Of a stretch of 21,617 bases of DNA, positions 13,501 through 21,246 are shown one piece after another. The first letter of the stretch is position 1. Each line of letters begins with the position of its first letter. Location: assembly GCA_020639115.1 (NCBI GenBank), contig JACKHG010000031.1, positions 1 to 21,617 of the forward strand, read 5' to 3'. The notes under the pieces are model-generated. The model had not been told where the DNA came from, did not search any database, and saw nothing but the letters and a program-made list of their open reading frames with translations. The DNA is from Phycisphaerales bacterium. GTDB lineage: Bacteria; Planctomycetota; Phycisphaerae; UBA1845. The position numbers and the translations under genes were made by a program.

Positions 13501-15356
13501 GTCCGCGAGCGTCGCCTCCCCAGGTCGAGCTGCTGCTCGCAGGCCTTGCGGTACTGATCGGCCAGAGCCTTGAGCCGGGGATCCTCGTTCTGCGCGGCGT
13601 TGAGCAGTCCCAATTGACGCCGGTAACGCTGCTGCAGCGCCGACGCGATCTGCAGGCGCGTATTCACGAGCAGGCGCTGCGCGGTGAGCTTGCGCATCGG
13701 GCTCAGGCGATCGGTGTACGCGCGGATCGCGAGCTGCTCCGCCTGCTCGAGGTCGTCCTGCTGCAGCGCGGCGGGCACGTCGTGGGCGGCCCGTGCGGCG
13801 GCAAAGTCGCGGCGCGACATCTCGATGCTCACGATGCAAACCACCGCCGCCAGCACGATGCAACCCACACAGGCCACGGTGCTGCGGCCCAGCGCCGCGA
13901 GCGTCTTCGCCGGAACCGGCGAGGCCAGCGACCAGAGCAGACCGATGATCGTGAAATACACAATGGGCAGGCCCACGTGGCGCAGGCCCACCCCAAAGCA
14001 CTCCGCCGCCACCAGCCCCACCAGCGCCCCAATCAACGCCACCGCCATGGCCCGCTCGCCGCGCTTGCGCATCTGCGGCAAGGCCCGCACGGCAGCCAAA
14101 ACGGTCAGCCCCAACGAACCGAGAATCAGCACGAGCCCGACCGTGCCCAGGTCCGCAGCGACTTCCAGCCACTCCTGGTGGGCGTGCGCGACGCGGTACT
14201 CGAGCGGCGCGGGATCGTTCTCCACGTCCTGGATCGCGTGCACGTCGGCTTGCAGCGTGTACCCGCCCTGGCCAATGCCCAGGAGCGGCTGCTGCTGAAA
14301 CAGATCGAGCGCGTACGGCCAGGCATAGAGCCGCAGCCGCATGGATTCGCTTCGCCCGGTCTTCGACGTCGCGGACCGCTGGTGGTAGAGGTACGCGCCC
14401 AACACGACGAGCCCGACCAGGAACATCGCCCCGAATACGATCCGCACCCGCCGACCGACCGCCAGCAAGACGAGCACCATGAACGCGACGAGCAGCCCGA
14501 CCGCGGGCCCGCGCGAATGCGTCAAGTACGTCGCCCAGGCGAGCACGACCAGCGCGCCACCACACAAGAGAATCTTGATCAACCCGCGGCTGCGAGCGCC
14601 GTGCGAGACGTCGCCCCCGCCGCCCACAAGTGCAGCCACCGCGATCGCCACGCCCGGCAGCAGGCACGACGCGAGAAACAACGGGTTACCCACCGGGTAC
14701 GAAGCACGCAGCGTGGGATTTCGCAACCGTTGGTACACGATCGCCAGCCCGGCCGTCACGACCAGCACCGCGAGCAGGCAGTAGCCCGCATACACCGCCG
14801 CCCGGCGATTGAGGCCGAAAGCCAGCGCAAAGGCCCACGCGGTCTGAATCGCCAGCAGGATCGCCCCGCCGCGCGCGAACTGCGGCGCGTCCGACCACCA
14901 GATCGAGGCGAACGACCACGCCAGGTAGAGCAGCATCAGCGCCTGCGCGGTGCGCACGGGATTCAACTGCCGGCGCACGAGCGACTCCGGCGCCAGCTCC
15001 ACATCCCCGTCCGCGACCTGCTCGACGACGTCCGCCTCGCGACCGGCCTCCGCCCGGGCCCACGCAACCAACCCGATCGCCGCGATCAGCAGTGCGACAC
15101 CCGCGGCCACGCCCTCCACCAGTCCCTTGATCGCCACGCCGTTGGGGGTGGGCTGGGCGTACTGCAGATCCAGGATTTCCACAATGGCGAGAAGCAGCGA
15201 ATTCGGCGCCCACTCGACGGCGCCGTCGGGCAGCATGGCGGGCTTGCCCGCGCTGGTCAGCAGGCAGTTGCCCGCCAGGGCGAGCACCACCACCGCCAGC
15301 ATCACGATGTGACTCGGGCGGATCTCGTCGGATTTCTCGATGCGAATCAGGGCCAT
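13395..15356 (-). CDS. O-antigen ligase/polymerase (Wzy/WaaL-like) membrane protein, frameshifted near its 3' end
   Basis: Polytopic inner-membrane protein with about 12 helices from residue 17 to about 520. The Wzy_C/O-antigen-ligase core is seen in the segment THSRGPAVGLLVAFMVLVLL followed by RLRLYAWPYALDLFQQQPLLGIGQGGY and VAHAHQEWLEVAADLGTVGLVLIL, which has the HN/HxEWL-type periplasmic motif of the family. After the last helix the protein turns into helical repeats (DLEQAEQLAIRAYTDRL). At base 13518-13521 the frame is lost: after CEQQLDLG it reads an Arg-rich tail and stops at 13395. Start ATG 15356, 19 nt after the adenosyltransferase stop, was preferred to 15404. It presumably handles polysaccharide or lipid-linked glycan; the substrate is unknown. 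Confidence 0.85.
   Translation of the reverse strand: MALIRIEKSDEIRPSHIVMLAVVVLALAGNCLLTSAGKPAMLPDGAVEWAPNSLLLAIVEILDLQYAQPTPNGVAIKGLVEGVAAGVALLIAAIGLVAWARAEAGREADVVEQVADGDVELAPESLVRRQLNPVRTAQALMLLYLAWSFASIWWSDAPQFARGGAILLAIQTAWAFALAFGLNRRAAVYAGYCLLAVLVVTAGLAIVYQRLRNPTLRASYPVGNPLFLASCLLPGVAIAVAALVGGGGDVSHGARSRGLIKILLCGGALVVLAWATYLTHSRGPAVGLLVAFMVLVLLAVGRRVRIVFGAMFLVGLVVLGAYLYHQRSATSKTGRSESMRLRLYAWPYALDLFQQQPLLGIGQGGYTLQADVHAIQDVENDPAPLEYRVAHAHQEWLEVAADLGTVGLVLILGSLGLTVLAAVRALPQMRKRGERAMAVALIGALVGLVAAECFGVGLRHVGLPIVYFTIIGLLWSLASPVPAKTLAALGRSTVACVGCIVLAAVVCIVSIEMSRRDFAAARAAHDVPAALQQDDLEQAEQLAIRAYTDRLSPMRKLTAQRLLVNTRLQIASALQQRYRRQLGLLNAAQNEDPRLKALADQYRKACEQQLDLGRRRSRTWSRSRRPCSIRARSCRRSWSCVRSSRPSTATPRR
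13518..13521 (-). other. Frameshift site in G4 run
   Basis: On the minus strand CTC GAC CTG GGG AGG leaves the conserved frame. One more G (CTG GGG GAG GCG) would restore LDLGEATLADMV and a single 1032-aa protein. A sequencing or assembly error in a homopolymer, a genuine mutation, or -1 slippage on GGGG all fit. Confidence 0.8.
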
Positions 15357-15375
15357 GGATCTCGGTGCAGTCGCG

Positions 15376-15915
15376 TCAGGACGCTTTCCAGATGATGTCC
15401 GCAACGCCGGCGTTGCGGTTGGCCGCCAGAGCCAGGGCGAACAGCAGGTCGCTCAGCCGGTTGAGATAGACCAACACGGTTGGCGATACGGTGGACTGGG
15501 TCGCAAGCGTGACCACCGCGCGCTCCACCCGCCGGCAGACCGTGCGAGCCAAGTGCAACCGCGCCGCCAGCTCGCAACCGCCCGGCAGCACGAAGTTGGT
15601 CAGGTCGGGTAGGCGGGCGCAGGTCTCGTCGAGCAGTTGCTCGAGCCGCGCGACCTGGCCGGCGGTGATGGTCATATCGGGTTTGTCGTCCCCCCGCGTC
15701 GCCAGCTCCGCGCCGAGAATGAACAGGTCGCTCTGGATCTCGTGCAGCAGTTCGCGCTCGATACACTGTCCGAGCGCCGCCACCACCATACCGATGGTCG
15801 CGTTGAGCTCGTCGACGTCGCCATAGCACGCCACCCGCGCGTCATCCTTCGACACGCGCGTGCCGCCGATCAGCCCCGTCTCACCCGCGTCACCCGTCCT
15901 GGTGTAGAGTTTCAT
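15376..15915 (-). CDS. PduO-type ATP:corrinoid (cob(I)alamin) adenosyltransferase
   Basis: A 179-aa cytoplasmic enzyme that transfers the adenosyl group of ATP to cob(I)alamin, producing adenosylcobalamin. The N-terminal ATP-binding motif MKLYTRTGDAGETGLIGGTRVSKD is classic for the family, as are GDVDELNATIG, the IQSDLFILGAELAT segment and FVLPGGCELAARLHLARTVCRRVERA (active-site Arg/Glu). The end is LNRLSDLLFALA. Length is typical for the stand-alone trimeric form. ATG 15915 follows GAGGA at about 6-10 nt; the longer frame upstream is repeat-derived. It begins a transcript continuing into the O-antigen-ligase-like gene 19 nt downstream. No other cobalamin gene is seen nearby. Confidence 0.95.
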   Translation of the reverse strand: MKLYTRTGDAGETGLIGGTRVSKDDARVACYGDVDELNATIGMVVAALGQCIERELLHEIQSDLFILGAELATRGDDKPDMTITAGQVARLEQLLDETCARLPDLTNFVLPGGCELAARLHLARTVCRRVERAVVTLATQSTVSPTVLVYLNRLSDLLFALALAANRNAGVADIIWKAS

Positions 15916-15945
15916 GCGCCGTCCTCTGCGTTTCCCGGAGGGAGC

Positions 15946-15951
15946 ATTATA
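15946..15951 (-). promoter_or_regulatory. Consensus -10 box (TATAAT) for the adenosyltransferase operon
   Basis: TATAAT on the minus strand is a perfect -10 match, giving a start near 15939 and a leader of about 24 nt containing the Shine-Dalgarno. The -35 region 16-18 nt upstream (CTTCCC/TTCCCG) is poor. The tandem GC-rich repeat copies begin 30 nt further upstream. Confidence 0.5.
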
Positions 15952-15980
15952 GACCGCTCCCCGACGCCGGGAAGCACAAA

Positions 15981-16035
15981 CAGAGCCGCGCCCGTAAGGA
16001 AGCGGAATCAGAGCCGCGTCCGTGAGGAAGCGGAA
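15981..16035. repeat. Tandem pair of dispersed 27-nt GC-rich repeat
   Basis: Two 27-nt copies (15981-16007 and 16009-16035, 28-nt period) begin CAGAGCCGCG, continue with CCCGTAAGG or TCCGTGAGG, and end AAGCGGAA, differing at two positions. A third copy occurs inverted at 2395-2419. They lie in the 151-nt gap after the asnB stop. On the minus strand they translate as IPLPYGRGSV, a sequence I associate with non-coding repeats of planctomycete genomes. Confidence 0.85.
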
Positions 16036-16066
16036 AACAACACAACCGCCAACTCCGCTCCGCCCC

Positions 16067-17968
16067 TCACACCCGCCGTCGCCACCAGCACAGGCTGAGC
16101 AACGCGAAGAGCAGGTCGGCATGCTCGCCGCGCCGGGCGCAGTGATCGTCGTAAACCGCCATGACCCCGGCGTAATCGAGCATGTCGAAACGCTCGACGC
16201 AGTCACGCGTCACCGTGTCGAGGAAGAGCCCCCGCAGCCGGTCACGCAGGAACTCACCGATGGGCAGCTCGAAACCGGCCTTCTCGCGATCCAGAATCGC
16301 GTCCGGAATACGCCCGCGGTACGCATCCACCAGCATCCGCTTGCGCAAACCCCGATCGAGCTTGTACGTCGACGGGCAGCGCTCCGCGAGCGCCACAACC
16401 TCCGGATCGAGGAACGGCACGCGCACTTCCAACGCGGCGCGCATGCTCGCGAGATCGACCTTGTGCAGCATGTCGCCGGGCAGACCCGCCCGCACATCGT
16501 ACGCGAGAATCCGATTGAGCGGATCGCCGGCGGGCAGGTGCGCGGTGACGCGCTCGAACACCGTCTCCGCTTCAGCGAACACGGCGGCGGACGCCGTCGG
16601 GTCGCGCAGAATCCGCGCGCTGCCGCGGTCGATCAACGTGCTCCACAGCAGGTGCCGGCGTATCGGCGCCTCATCCGCCCCGCGGAGCAGCTTGCGCACC
16701 TGCCGCACGCGGTTCGACCACCGGGTCGACTTCGAGGATGCGGCTAAAGCTTCCAGAAGCGGATCGATCACACCCACGGCAGCAGCCAGCGCGGCTGAGC
16801 GCGCGTAGCCTGCCGCCGCCTCGTGGCCGAGGTAACGCCAGGACCCGCCGAAGAGCTCGTCGCCGCCGTCGCCGCTGAGGCAGACGGTGACGTGCTGGCG
16901 CGCGAGGCGCGATACGAACGCGGTCGGCACGATTGAACTGTCGAAAAACGGCTCGCCGAGATGGTCGAGTACGCTCGGCAGTTCGGCGATGACGTCATCG
17001 AACGAGAGCCGCAACTCGTGGTGGCGGCTGCCCAGCTCAGCCGCCATGAGCCGCGCGTAGTGCGTCTCGTCGTAGCGGGCGTGCTCGCGAAACCCAATGG
17101 AGAACGTCTCGATCGGACCGGCGGTGCACTCCGCGAGATGCAGCGCGATGATCGCCGAATCGATTCCACCGGAGAGAAACGTGCCCAGCGGAACATCCGC
17201 CACGCGCCGCCGCGCGACCGAAGCCCCCAGTGCGCGGCGCAGGTCCGCGCAGGCGTGGCTGTAGTCCGGGGCCTCGCCTGCCGCCGGCGCAGCATAACTT
17301 GTTGCCGATTTCAGGCCCGTCGCATCAAACGGGATATACGCACCCGGCGGCACCCGCTCGACACCGGCATGGATCGATCGCGGCGCGGCGAAGTACCCGA
17401 AGTGCAGGTAATGCAGCAGCGCGTCGCGGTCGATCGCCCGGTCCCAGCCACTAAATGCCTCGAATGCCGCCATTTCGCTGGCGAAATGGGCCCGGTCGCC
17501 CGCGCGCAGCACGAGCAGCGGCTTGATTCCGAACCGGTCGCGGGCGAGAAATCCCCGCCGCGTGTGCGTATCGAGAAATGCCAGCGCGAACATGCCGTTG
17601 AAGCGGTCGAGCGCGTCCGGCCCCCAGTGGGCACACGCGACGGCCACGACTTCGGTATCGGTTTGCGTCCGAAAGGACCAGCCGGCGCGAAGGAGCTCGG
17701 CGCGCAGCTCGCGGAAGTTGTAGACCTCGCCGTTGTACGCCAGAGCGTAGCGGCCGTCGCCGACGCACATCGGCTGATGACCCGCGGGCGTCGGATCGAC
17801 CACCGCCAAACGCACGGCAGCCAGGCCCGCGCTGAACCCCTCGCCGGGCGCGACGAGCGTGCCGCGATCGTCCGGGCCGCGATGCCCGAGTACCGCGCAC
17901 GCGCGGCGCAGCTCGTCCTCGTCGATGGGGTTACCGCGAAAATCCAGGCTGCCGGCGATTCCACACAT
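16067..17968 (-). CDS. asnB: Asparagine synthetase (glutamine-hydrolysing), AsnB-type amidotransferase
   Basis: A 633-aa cytoplasmic enzyme. The class II glutaminase domain occupies residues 1 to about 200: C2 is the nucleophile in MCGIAG, followed by LGHRGPDDRG, AYNGEVYNFREL and TDTEVVA, all glutamine-binding motifs. The synthetase domain has the PP-loop FLSGGIDSAIIA at about residue 260 and SGDGGDELFGGSWRY at about 355. The start must be ATG 17968, since Cys has to follow Met; the frame extends to a TTG at 17980. Homologues with this layout also act in exopolysaccharide clusters on sugar carboxylates, and an O-antigen-ligase-like gene lies about 0.7 kb away on the same strand. The TPR lipoprotein gene ends 58 nt upstream, so they may be one operon. 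Confidence 0.95.
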   Translation of the reverse strand: MCGIAGSLDFRGNPIDEDELRRACAVLGHRGPDDRGTLVAPGEGFSAGLAAVRLAVVDPTPAGHQPMCVGDGRYALAYNGEVYNFRELRAELLRAGWSFRTQTDTEVVAVACAHWGPDALDRFNGMFALAFLDTHTRRGFLARDRFGIKPLLVLRAGDRAHFASEMAAFEAFSGWDRAIDRDALLHYLHFGYFAAPRSIHAGVERVPPGAYIPFDATGLKSATSYAAPAAGEAPDYSHACADLRRALGASVARRRVADVPLGTFLSGGIDSAIIALHLAECTAGPIETFSIGFREHARYDETHYARLMAAELGSRHHELRLSFDDVIAELPSVLDHLGEPFFDSSIVPTAFVSRLARQHVTVCLSGDGGDELFGGSWRYLGHEAAAGYARSAALAAAVGVIDPLLEALAASSKSTRWSNRVRQVRKLLRGADEAPIRRHLLWSTLIDRGSARILRDPTASAAVFAEAETVFERVTAHLPAGDPLNRILAYDVRAGLPGDMLHKVDLASMRAALEVRVPFLDPEVVALAERCPSTYKLDRGLRKRMLVDAYRGRIPDAILDREKAGFELPIGEFLRDRLRGLFLDTVTRDCVERFDMLDYAGVMAVYDDHCARRGEHADLLFALLSLCWWRRRV

Positions 17969-18026
17969 GGGGCAGGTCAACCGGCGAGTGCATTGTTCAT
18001 GGCTTCAGTGAGCGGCCCCGCCCCCG

Positions 18027-18749
18027 TCACTCCGCCGGCCCGGTATCGACGGCGGGCACGGGCTCGCCCAGGTCGCGCAGCGTGTTCGCGACGTCCTGCT
18101 GCGTCGGATCGAGCCGTAGCGAGACCATCAGCGCCCGGATGGCCGCCTGGGTATTGCCCACCTTCATGAAGAGCATGCCCATGGCCTTGTGCGTCTTGGG
18201 ATTCTTCGGATCGATCGCGACCGCCTGGCGGTAGCGCAGAAACGCCCCGTCGTAGTCGCCGCGTTCCTCGTACTGCCGGCCGAGGAAGAGGAACTGCTCC
18301 GCGGAGGGCCCGACGAACTGCGCGGCCCAGTGGGCGGTGCGCAGCGCCTCCTCGAACTGCCCCTTCAGCTCCAGCGCCCGCGTCTTGCCCACGATCGCCG
18401 GCTGATAACCGGGCTCGACCGCGATCGCCCGGTCGTAGTAGTTCACCGCGCGGTCGAGTTCGCGCTGGGCCGCCGGCGTGTTGCGTTCCTCGAACTTCTG
18501 CTTGGCGAGGATGAGCGAGCACACGCCGAGATCGTGAAGATTCTCGACGTGGGCCGGGTGCCTGCGGCGGGCCTGCTCGAGCAGGTACTGGGCCGTGCCC
18601 CAATCACCCGCGAGCATCTCCTTCTGCCCTTCCACGCGGAGTTCGTGGAAGGTTGGACCGCAGCCGGTAAAGGCCGTTAGACTCATCAGCAGTGCGACCG
18701 CCGCCAGCGGCCGCGACATCCATGTGCATGCTAGCTTGAGGCTGTCCAT
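18027..18749 (-). CDS. TPR-repeat lipoprotein
   Basis: A 240-aa secreted protein. A signal sequence (PLAAVALLMSLTAFTGC) ends in a lipobox-like FTGC with the lipidated Cys at about residue 30. Four or more tetratricopeptide units follow: DWGTAQYLLEQARRRHPAHVE, AVNYYDRAIAVEPGYQPAIV, QFEEALRTAHWA, DYDGAFLRYRQAVAIDPKNPKTHKA and NTQAAIRALMVSLRLDPTQQDV. Such proteins are scaffolds, often in envelope or secretion assemblies; the partner is unknown. ATG 18749 is used; MSRPL at 18719 is an alternative start that gives a more usual signal-peptide length. It is divergent from the phosphoesterase-like gene with a 66-nt gap. Confidence 0.88.
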   Translation of the reverse strand: MDSLKLACTWMSRPLAAVALLMSLTAFTGCGPTFHELRVEGQKEMLAGDWGTAQYLLEQARRRHPAHVENLHDLGVCSLILAKQKFEERNTPAAQRELDRAVNYYDRAIAVEPGYQPAIVGKTRALELKGQFEEALRTAHWAAQFVGPSAEQFLFLGRQYEERGDYDGAFLRYRQAVAIDPKNPKTHKAMGMLFMKVGNTQAAIRALMVSLRLDPTQQDVANTLRDLGEPVPAVDTGPAE

Positions 18750-18815
18750 GGCAATCGTCTCGTTCCCGCCCCCGCCGCCCTCGACCGTGAAGTCGGCGCG
18801 GGCCGGAGTCTTCCT

Positions 18816-19244
18816 GTGGTGACCACGCGGTTCGTCATCCTACACCACCGCGAGCGATCGGGCGAGCACTGGGATCTGATGATCGAGCAGCCGGAGTCGC
18901 TGGCGACTTGGCGGCTGGTGCGCCTGCCGTCACCCGACGATCCGCGCCCGATCCCAGCCGAGCGTCTGCCCGACCATCGCAAGGTCTACCTGACGTACGA
19001 AGGCCCGGTCTCGGGCGATCGCGGCGAAGTGACCCGCGTGGACGAGGGGGGCTGTGAAATCTTGACGCGAACCGACGCCGAGTGGCGCGTGCATTTCGAA
19101 GGCGCGTGCCTCGGCGGCCTGCGCATAATTCACAGGCTGCCCGCGTCGGCTCCAGCCGACGGCGGATGCGGCGCCGAAGCGTGGGAGTTGTCCGCTATGG
19201 CTCACGCAGCAACGCAGAGCCCACCGAGAACGGCGCCAGATTAG
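18816..19244 (+). CDS. Stand-alone LigD phosphoesterase (LigD_N)-like small protein
   Basis: A 142-aa protein starting at GTG 18816 (or GTG 18819), preceded by GGAG at about 9 nt. It resembles the 3'-phosphoesterase domain of bacterial DNA ligase D: FVILHHRERSGEHWDLMIE parallels the family HH...HxD metal/active-site segment (H10/H11, H18, D20), and YEGPVSGDRGEVTRVDEG parallels the conserved FEG...G.G.V..WD.G strand pair. In LigD this domain trims 3'-phosphates during end joining; here no polymerase, ligase or Ku gene is adjacent. The last 35 residues are low-complexity. Similarity is judged by motif only; activity is unproven. Confidence 0.75.
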   Translation: MVTTRFVILHHRERSGEHWDLMIEQPESLATWRLVRLPSPDDPRPIPAERLPDHRKVYLTYEGPVSGDRGEVTRVDEGGCEILTRTDAEWRVHFEGACLGGLRIIHRLPASAPADGGCGAEAWELSAMAHAATQSPPRTAPD

Positions 19245-19346
19245 TCCGGGCTGATTGCAGGTGCGGATAGTGATCGCTCCGCGGGTCAGTTGGCGCGGAC
19301 GTTTTGCAGGCGGACGGAAATTCAGGTCGTTCGCCGCGAGGGTACC

Positions 19347-19802
19347 ATGAAATTCGCACCGACCCACATCTCTGACTTTGACGCCGATATTCTCGTCCGG
19401 TGTCCCCAGTGCGAACGATGCGCTCATCTGCTGGCGGTCAAGACCGAGACGTGGCCGGGCCGGAGTCGCCGGCTGACGTGCGGGCACTGCGGCCATTGCC
19501 GGGATTGGGACAACTGGTCTTCGCCGAACGCAGACTGGCAGCTCGGGTTCGGCCTCGAAGTCTGGCACAAGACCTCCTGCTGCGGGGAGGTCCTCTGGGC
19601 GTACAACGCGGACCACCTGGCGCACCTGGAGAAGTACATCGGCGCCGAGTTGCGCGAGTGCCTGCCAGACCCCGAGCGGGGTCACGTCAACCAGAGCATC
19701 GAGAGCCGCCTGCCCAAGTGGATGGTCCTGGGGAAAAACAGATCCAGCGTCCTCGAGGGGCTGGCGACCCTGCGGGCCATGCTCCCGCAGGCGGGTGGCT
19801 GA
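19347..19802 (+). CDS. Zinc-ribbon protein of unknown function
   Basis: A 151-aa protein. RCPQC (residues about 18-22) and RLTCGHCGHC (about 45-54) form a zinc-ribbon with two Cys pairs; SCC further on may also matter. The second half, EVLWAYNADHLAHLEKYIGAELREC followed by SRLPKWMVLGKNRSSVLEGLATL, matches my recollection of a widespread small family sometimes mislabelled as PriA-like, whose function is unknown. ATG 19347 was chosen since GAGGG lies 5-9 nt upstream and the ribbon starts soon after. It is on the same strand as the LigD_N-like gene, 102 nt downstream. Confidence 0.8.
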   Translation: MKFAPTHISDFDADILVRCPQCERCAHLLAVKTETWPGRSRRLTCGHCGHCRDWDNWSSPNADWQLGFGLEVWHKTSCCGEVLWAYNADHLAHLEKYIGAELRECLPDPERGHVNQSIESRLPKWMVLGKNRSSVLEGLATLRAMLPQAGG

Positions 19803-20223
19803 CGTGGCCACGTCGAGCGAACCGAAAGGCAATCAGAGCTACACGGCGTCGTGCTCACGCTGTGTTCGCAGAGACCCGGTATGCACCCGCCTGTTGGACG
19901 GCGTCGTTGGCTCAGCCGGACTTGCGGGCCGCTTCTCTGATGATTGGGAATAGCAGTGGCGCGGGGGGCGGTGCGCCCCCTGCTGGGCTGGCATGGCGGG
20001 CGGTGCCCAACCTCGGCTCACCATGAGTCAATCATGGAAGCTATTGCAATACAAGGGGGCCGGTATCTTCCTGCTGTTGGCGCCACGCCTCTGGCGAAGT
20101 CCGGGCGAGGACGGTAGGCTCTTGCCCACGATCGCGCCGCCAGCCGGCGCGCCGCCTGCGAACCCGCCGCCGTGGACGGCGGATGGCGACCAGGGCCACG
20201 CTTGCTCAGTGAGAGGATTCCCC
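19803..20223. other. 421-nt intergenic region with a GC-rich hairpin
   Basis: No coding pattern is convincing here; ORFs on both strands are Arg/Pro/Gly-rich. The one clear structure is the hairpin at 19961-19983. A further GC-rich stretch (GCGGGCGGTGCCCA, about 19999-20012) resembles repeat elements common between genes in such genomes. The lipoprotein promoter should lie near its 3' end, but no good hexamers are visible. Confidence 0.5.
19961..19992 (+). terminator. Strong GC-rich stem-loop (10 bp) downstream of the zinc-ribbon gene
   Basis: GCGGGGGGCG (19961-19970) pairs with CGCCCCCTGC (19974-19983) across a GTG loop, with one G-T pair. It lies about 158 nt after the zinc-ribbon stop. 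There is no T-run, so it is a weak candidate terminator or a repeat-type hairpin. Confidence 0.35.
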
Positions 20224-20454
20224 ATGAAACGAATCGGACTGCTCGCGGGTGCCTGCCTGCTGCTCGCGGGCTGCACCTCGTACTATCGCGTCACCGACGT
20301 CAGCACGCAGCAGAACTACTACACGAAGAACGTCCAGCGCAAGTCGAGCGGCGCCGTCGTGTTCAAGGACAGCCGCACCGGCAGCGAGGTCACGCTCCAG
20401 TCATCCAAGATCACCAAGGTCAACAAGGAGACGTTCGAGCACGAGAACGAGTAG
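20224..20454 (+). CDS. Small YgdI/YgdR-like lipoprotein
   Basis: A 76-aa protein with signal peptide MKRIGLLAGACLLLAGC and a textbook lipobox LAGC, so the mature protein starts at C17. The mature part, YYRVTDVSTQQNYYTKNVQRKSSG followed by VVFKDSRTGSEVTLQSSKIT, resembles the SH3-like beta domain of YgdI/YgdR (DUF903) lipoproteins. AGAGGA sits 7-12 nt upstream of the ATG. Function is unknown; such proteins are envelope-associated. Confidence 0.9.
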   Translation: MKRIGLLAGACLLLAGCTSYYRVTDVSTQQNYYTKNVQRKSSGAVVFKDSRTGSEVTLQSSKITKVNKETFEHENE

Positions 20455-20534
20455 AACCGTCGGCCAGTATTGAAACGCCGGATCATTCGCGGTGCGAATC
20501 TGCGCTTCGGGAGTGACATCAGCAGGCTTTCCTA

Positions 20535-21116
20535 ATGAACGACTTACTAATCTCCGGAACAAGCTGGCGGAATCCGGATAATGTCTGGGACGATCTGCTC
20601 GAGGCGCTCGGCGCCCCCGACTGGCACGGGCGGAATCTCGATGCCCTCAGCGACAGCGTGTGCACCGGCTCGGTCAACGCCATTCAGCCTCCGTTACGGG
20701 TTTTGATCCGCGATGTCGCCAACATCCCCGGGTCCACTGCGTTCCTGCTCTATCGTATGCAGACGCTTTTCGAGGAGCTGGCGGCTCAAGGCACTGCGGT
20801 CGAAATGGTTTTTCCCGAGGGCGAACCGCAGGGCTGGGGCTATGTGACGCGACGCGACGCATTCCGTCATTTGAGGACTCTTGATGTGCTCCGCGAATGG
20901 GATCCAATCGGCGTCTATGGCCCCGGCAGCAGCTGTCCCGACAACGAGTATGACAGTTATGCTCCGGGAGTCATCAAGCTGCTGGAGCGCGGCGCATCGG
21001 CACGCGAACTCGCGGCACACCTTGCCCAGATCGCAAGAGTATCCATGGGGTTGTCGATTGCGAACGCTCCCCGGGACGAGACGACGGCGAACCGGCTGAT
21101 CAATCTCTGGAAGTAA
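20535..21116 (+). CDS. Barstar-like protein fused to a DUF1871-like C-terminal domain
   Basis: A 193-aa protein. Residues 1 to about 95 have the barstar fold pattern: NVWDDLLEALGAPDWHGRNLDALSDSV contains D36 and D40, which correspond to the barnase-binding D35/D39 of barstar, then the strand PLRVLIRDV. From residue 119 the sequence EWDPIGV...DEYDSYAP-like, here PDNEYDSYAPGVIKLLERGASARELAAHL, resembles small DUF1871 proteins. The product may be an immunity or anti-toxin-like protein, but no ribonuclease toxin is visible in this window. The Shine-Dalgarno is weak. The spacing to the lipoprotein is 80 nt. Confidence 0.8.
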   Translation: MNDLLISGTSWRNPDNVWDDLLEALGAPDWHGRNLDALSDSVCTGSVNAIQPPLRVLIRDVANIPGSTAFLLYRMQTLFEELAAQGTAVEMVFPEGEPQGWGYVTRRDAFRHLRTLDVLREWDPIGVYGPGSSCPDNEYDSYAPGVIKLLERGASARELAAHLAQIARVSMGLSIANAPRDETTANRLINLWK

Positions 21117-21201
21117 CGCAGGTGCACCGCTTCATCGACTCCCGGCACGATTCGAGTAGCCGGCGCCGACAAGTCCGCACGCTCGGCCCGCGTTCGTGAG
21201 G

Positions 21202-21207
21202 TATACT
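21202..21207 (+). promoter_or_regulatory. Possible -10 element TATACT
   Basis: TATACT preceded by TGAGG (extended -10-like TG) is 39 nt before the ATG at 21247, leaving a leader of about 33 nt. No -35 match is seen 17 nt upstream. Confidence 0.35.
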
Positions 21208-21246
21208 GCAGGTGGCGAAGCACGTCGCCCCGCAGGATCCACGATC

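Noticed and set aside
13518..13521. Programmed -1 frameshifting as the primary explanation
   Set aside because: GGGG allows slippage but no canonical heptamer or clear downstream stimulator was found; a homopolymer error or mutation is simpler.
13522..14667. Arg/Gly-rich N-terminal part of the TPR reading frame
   Set aside because: It is the out-of-frame shadow of the O-antigen-ligase membrane helices; real coding in this frame begins at the frameshift site near 13521.
19839..20026. Short ORFs in the zinc-ribbon/lipoprotein gap, both strands
   Set aside because: Arg/Pro/Ala-rich, no Shine-Dalgarno, and overlapping a GC hairpin; no coding pattern.
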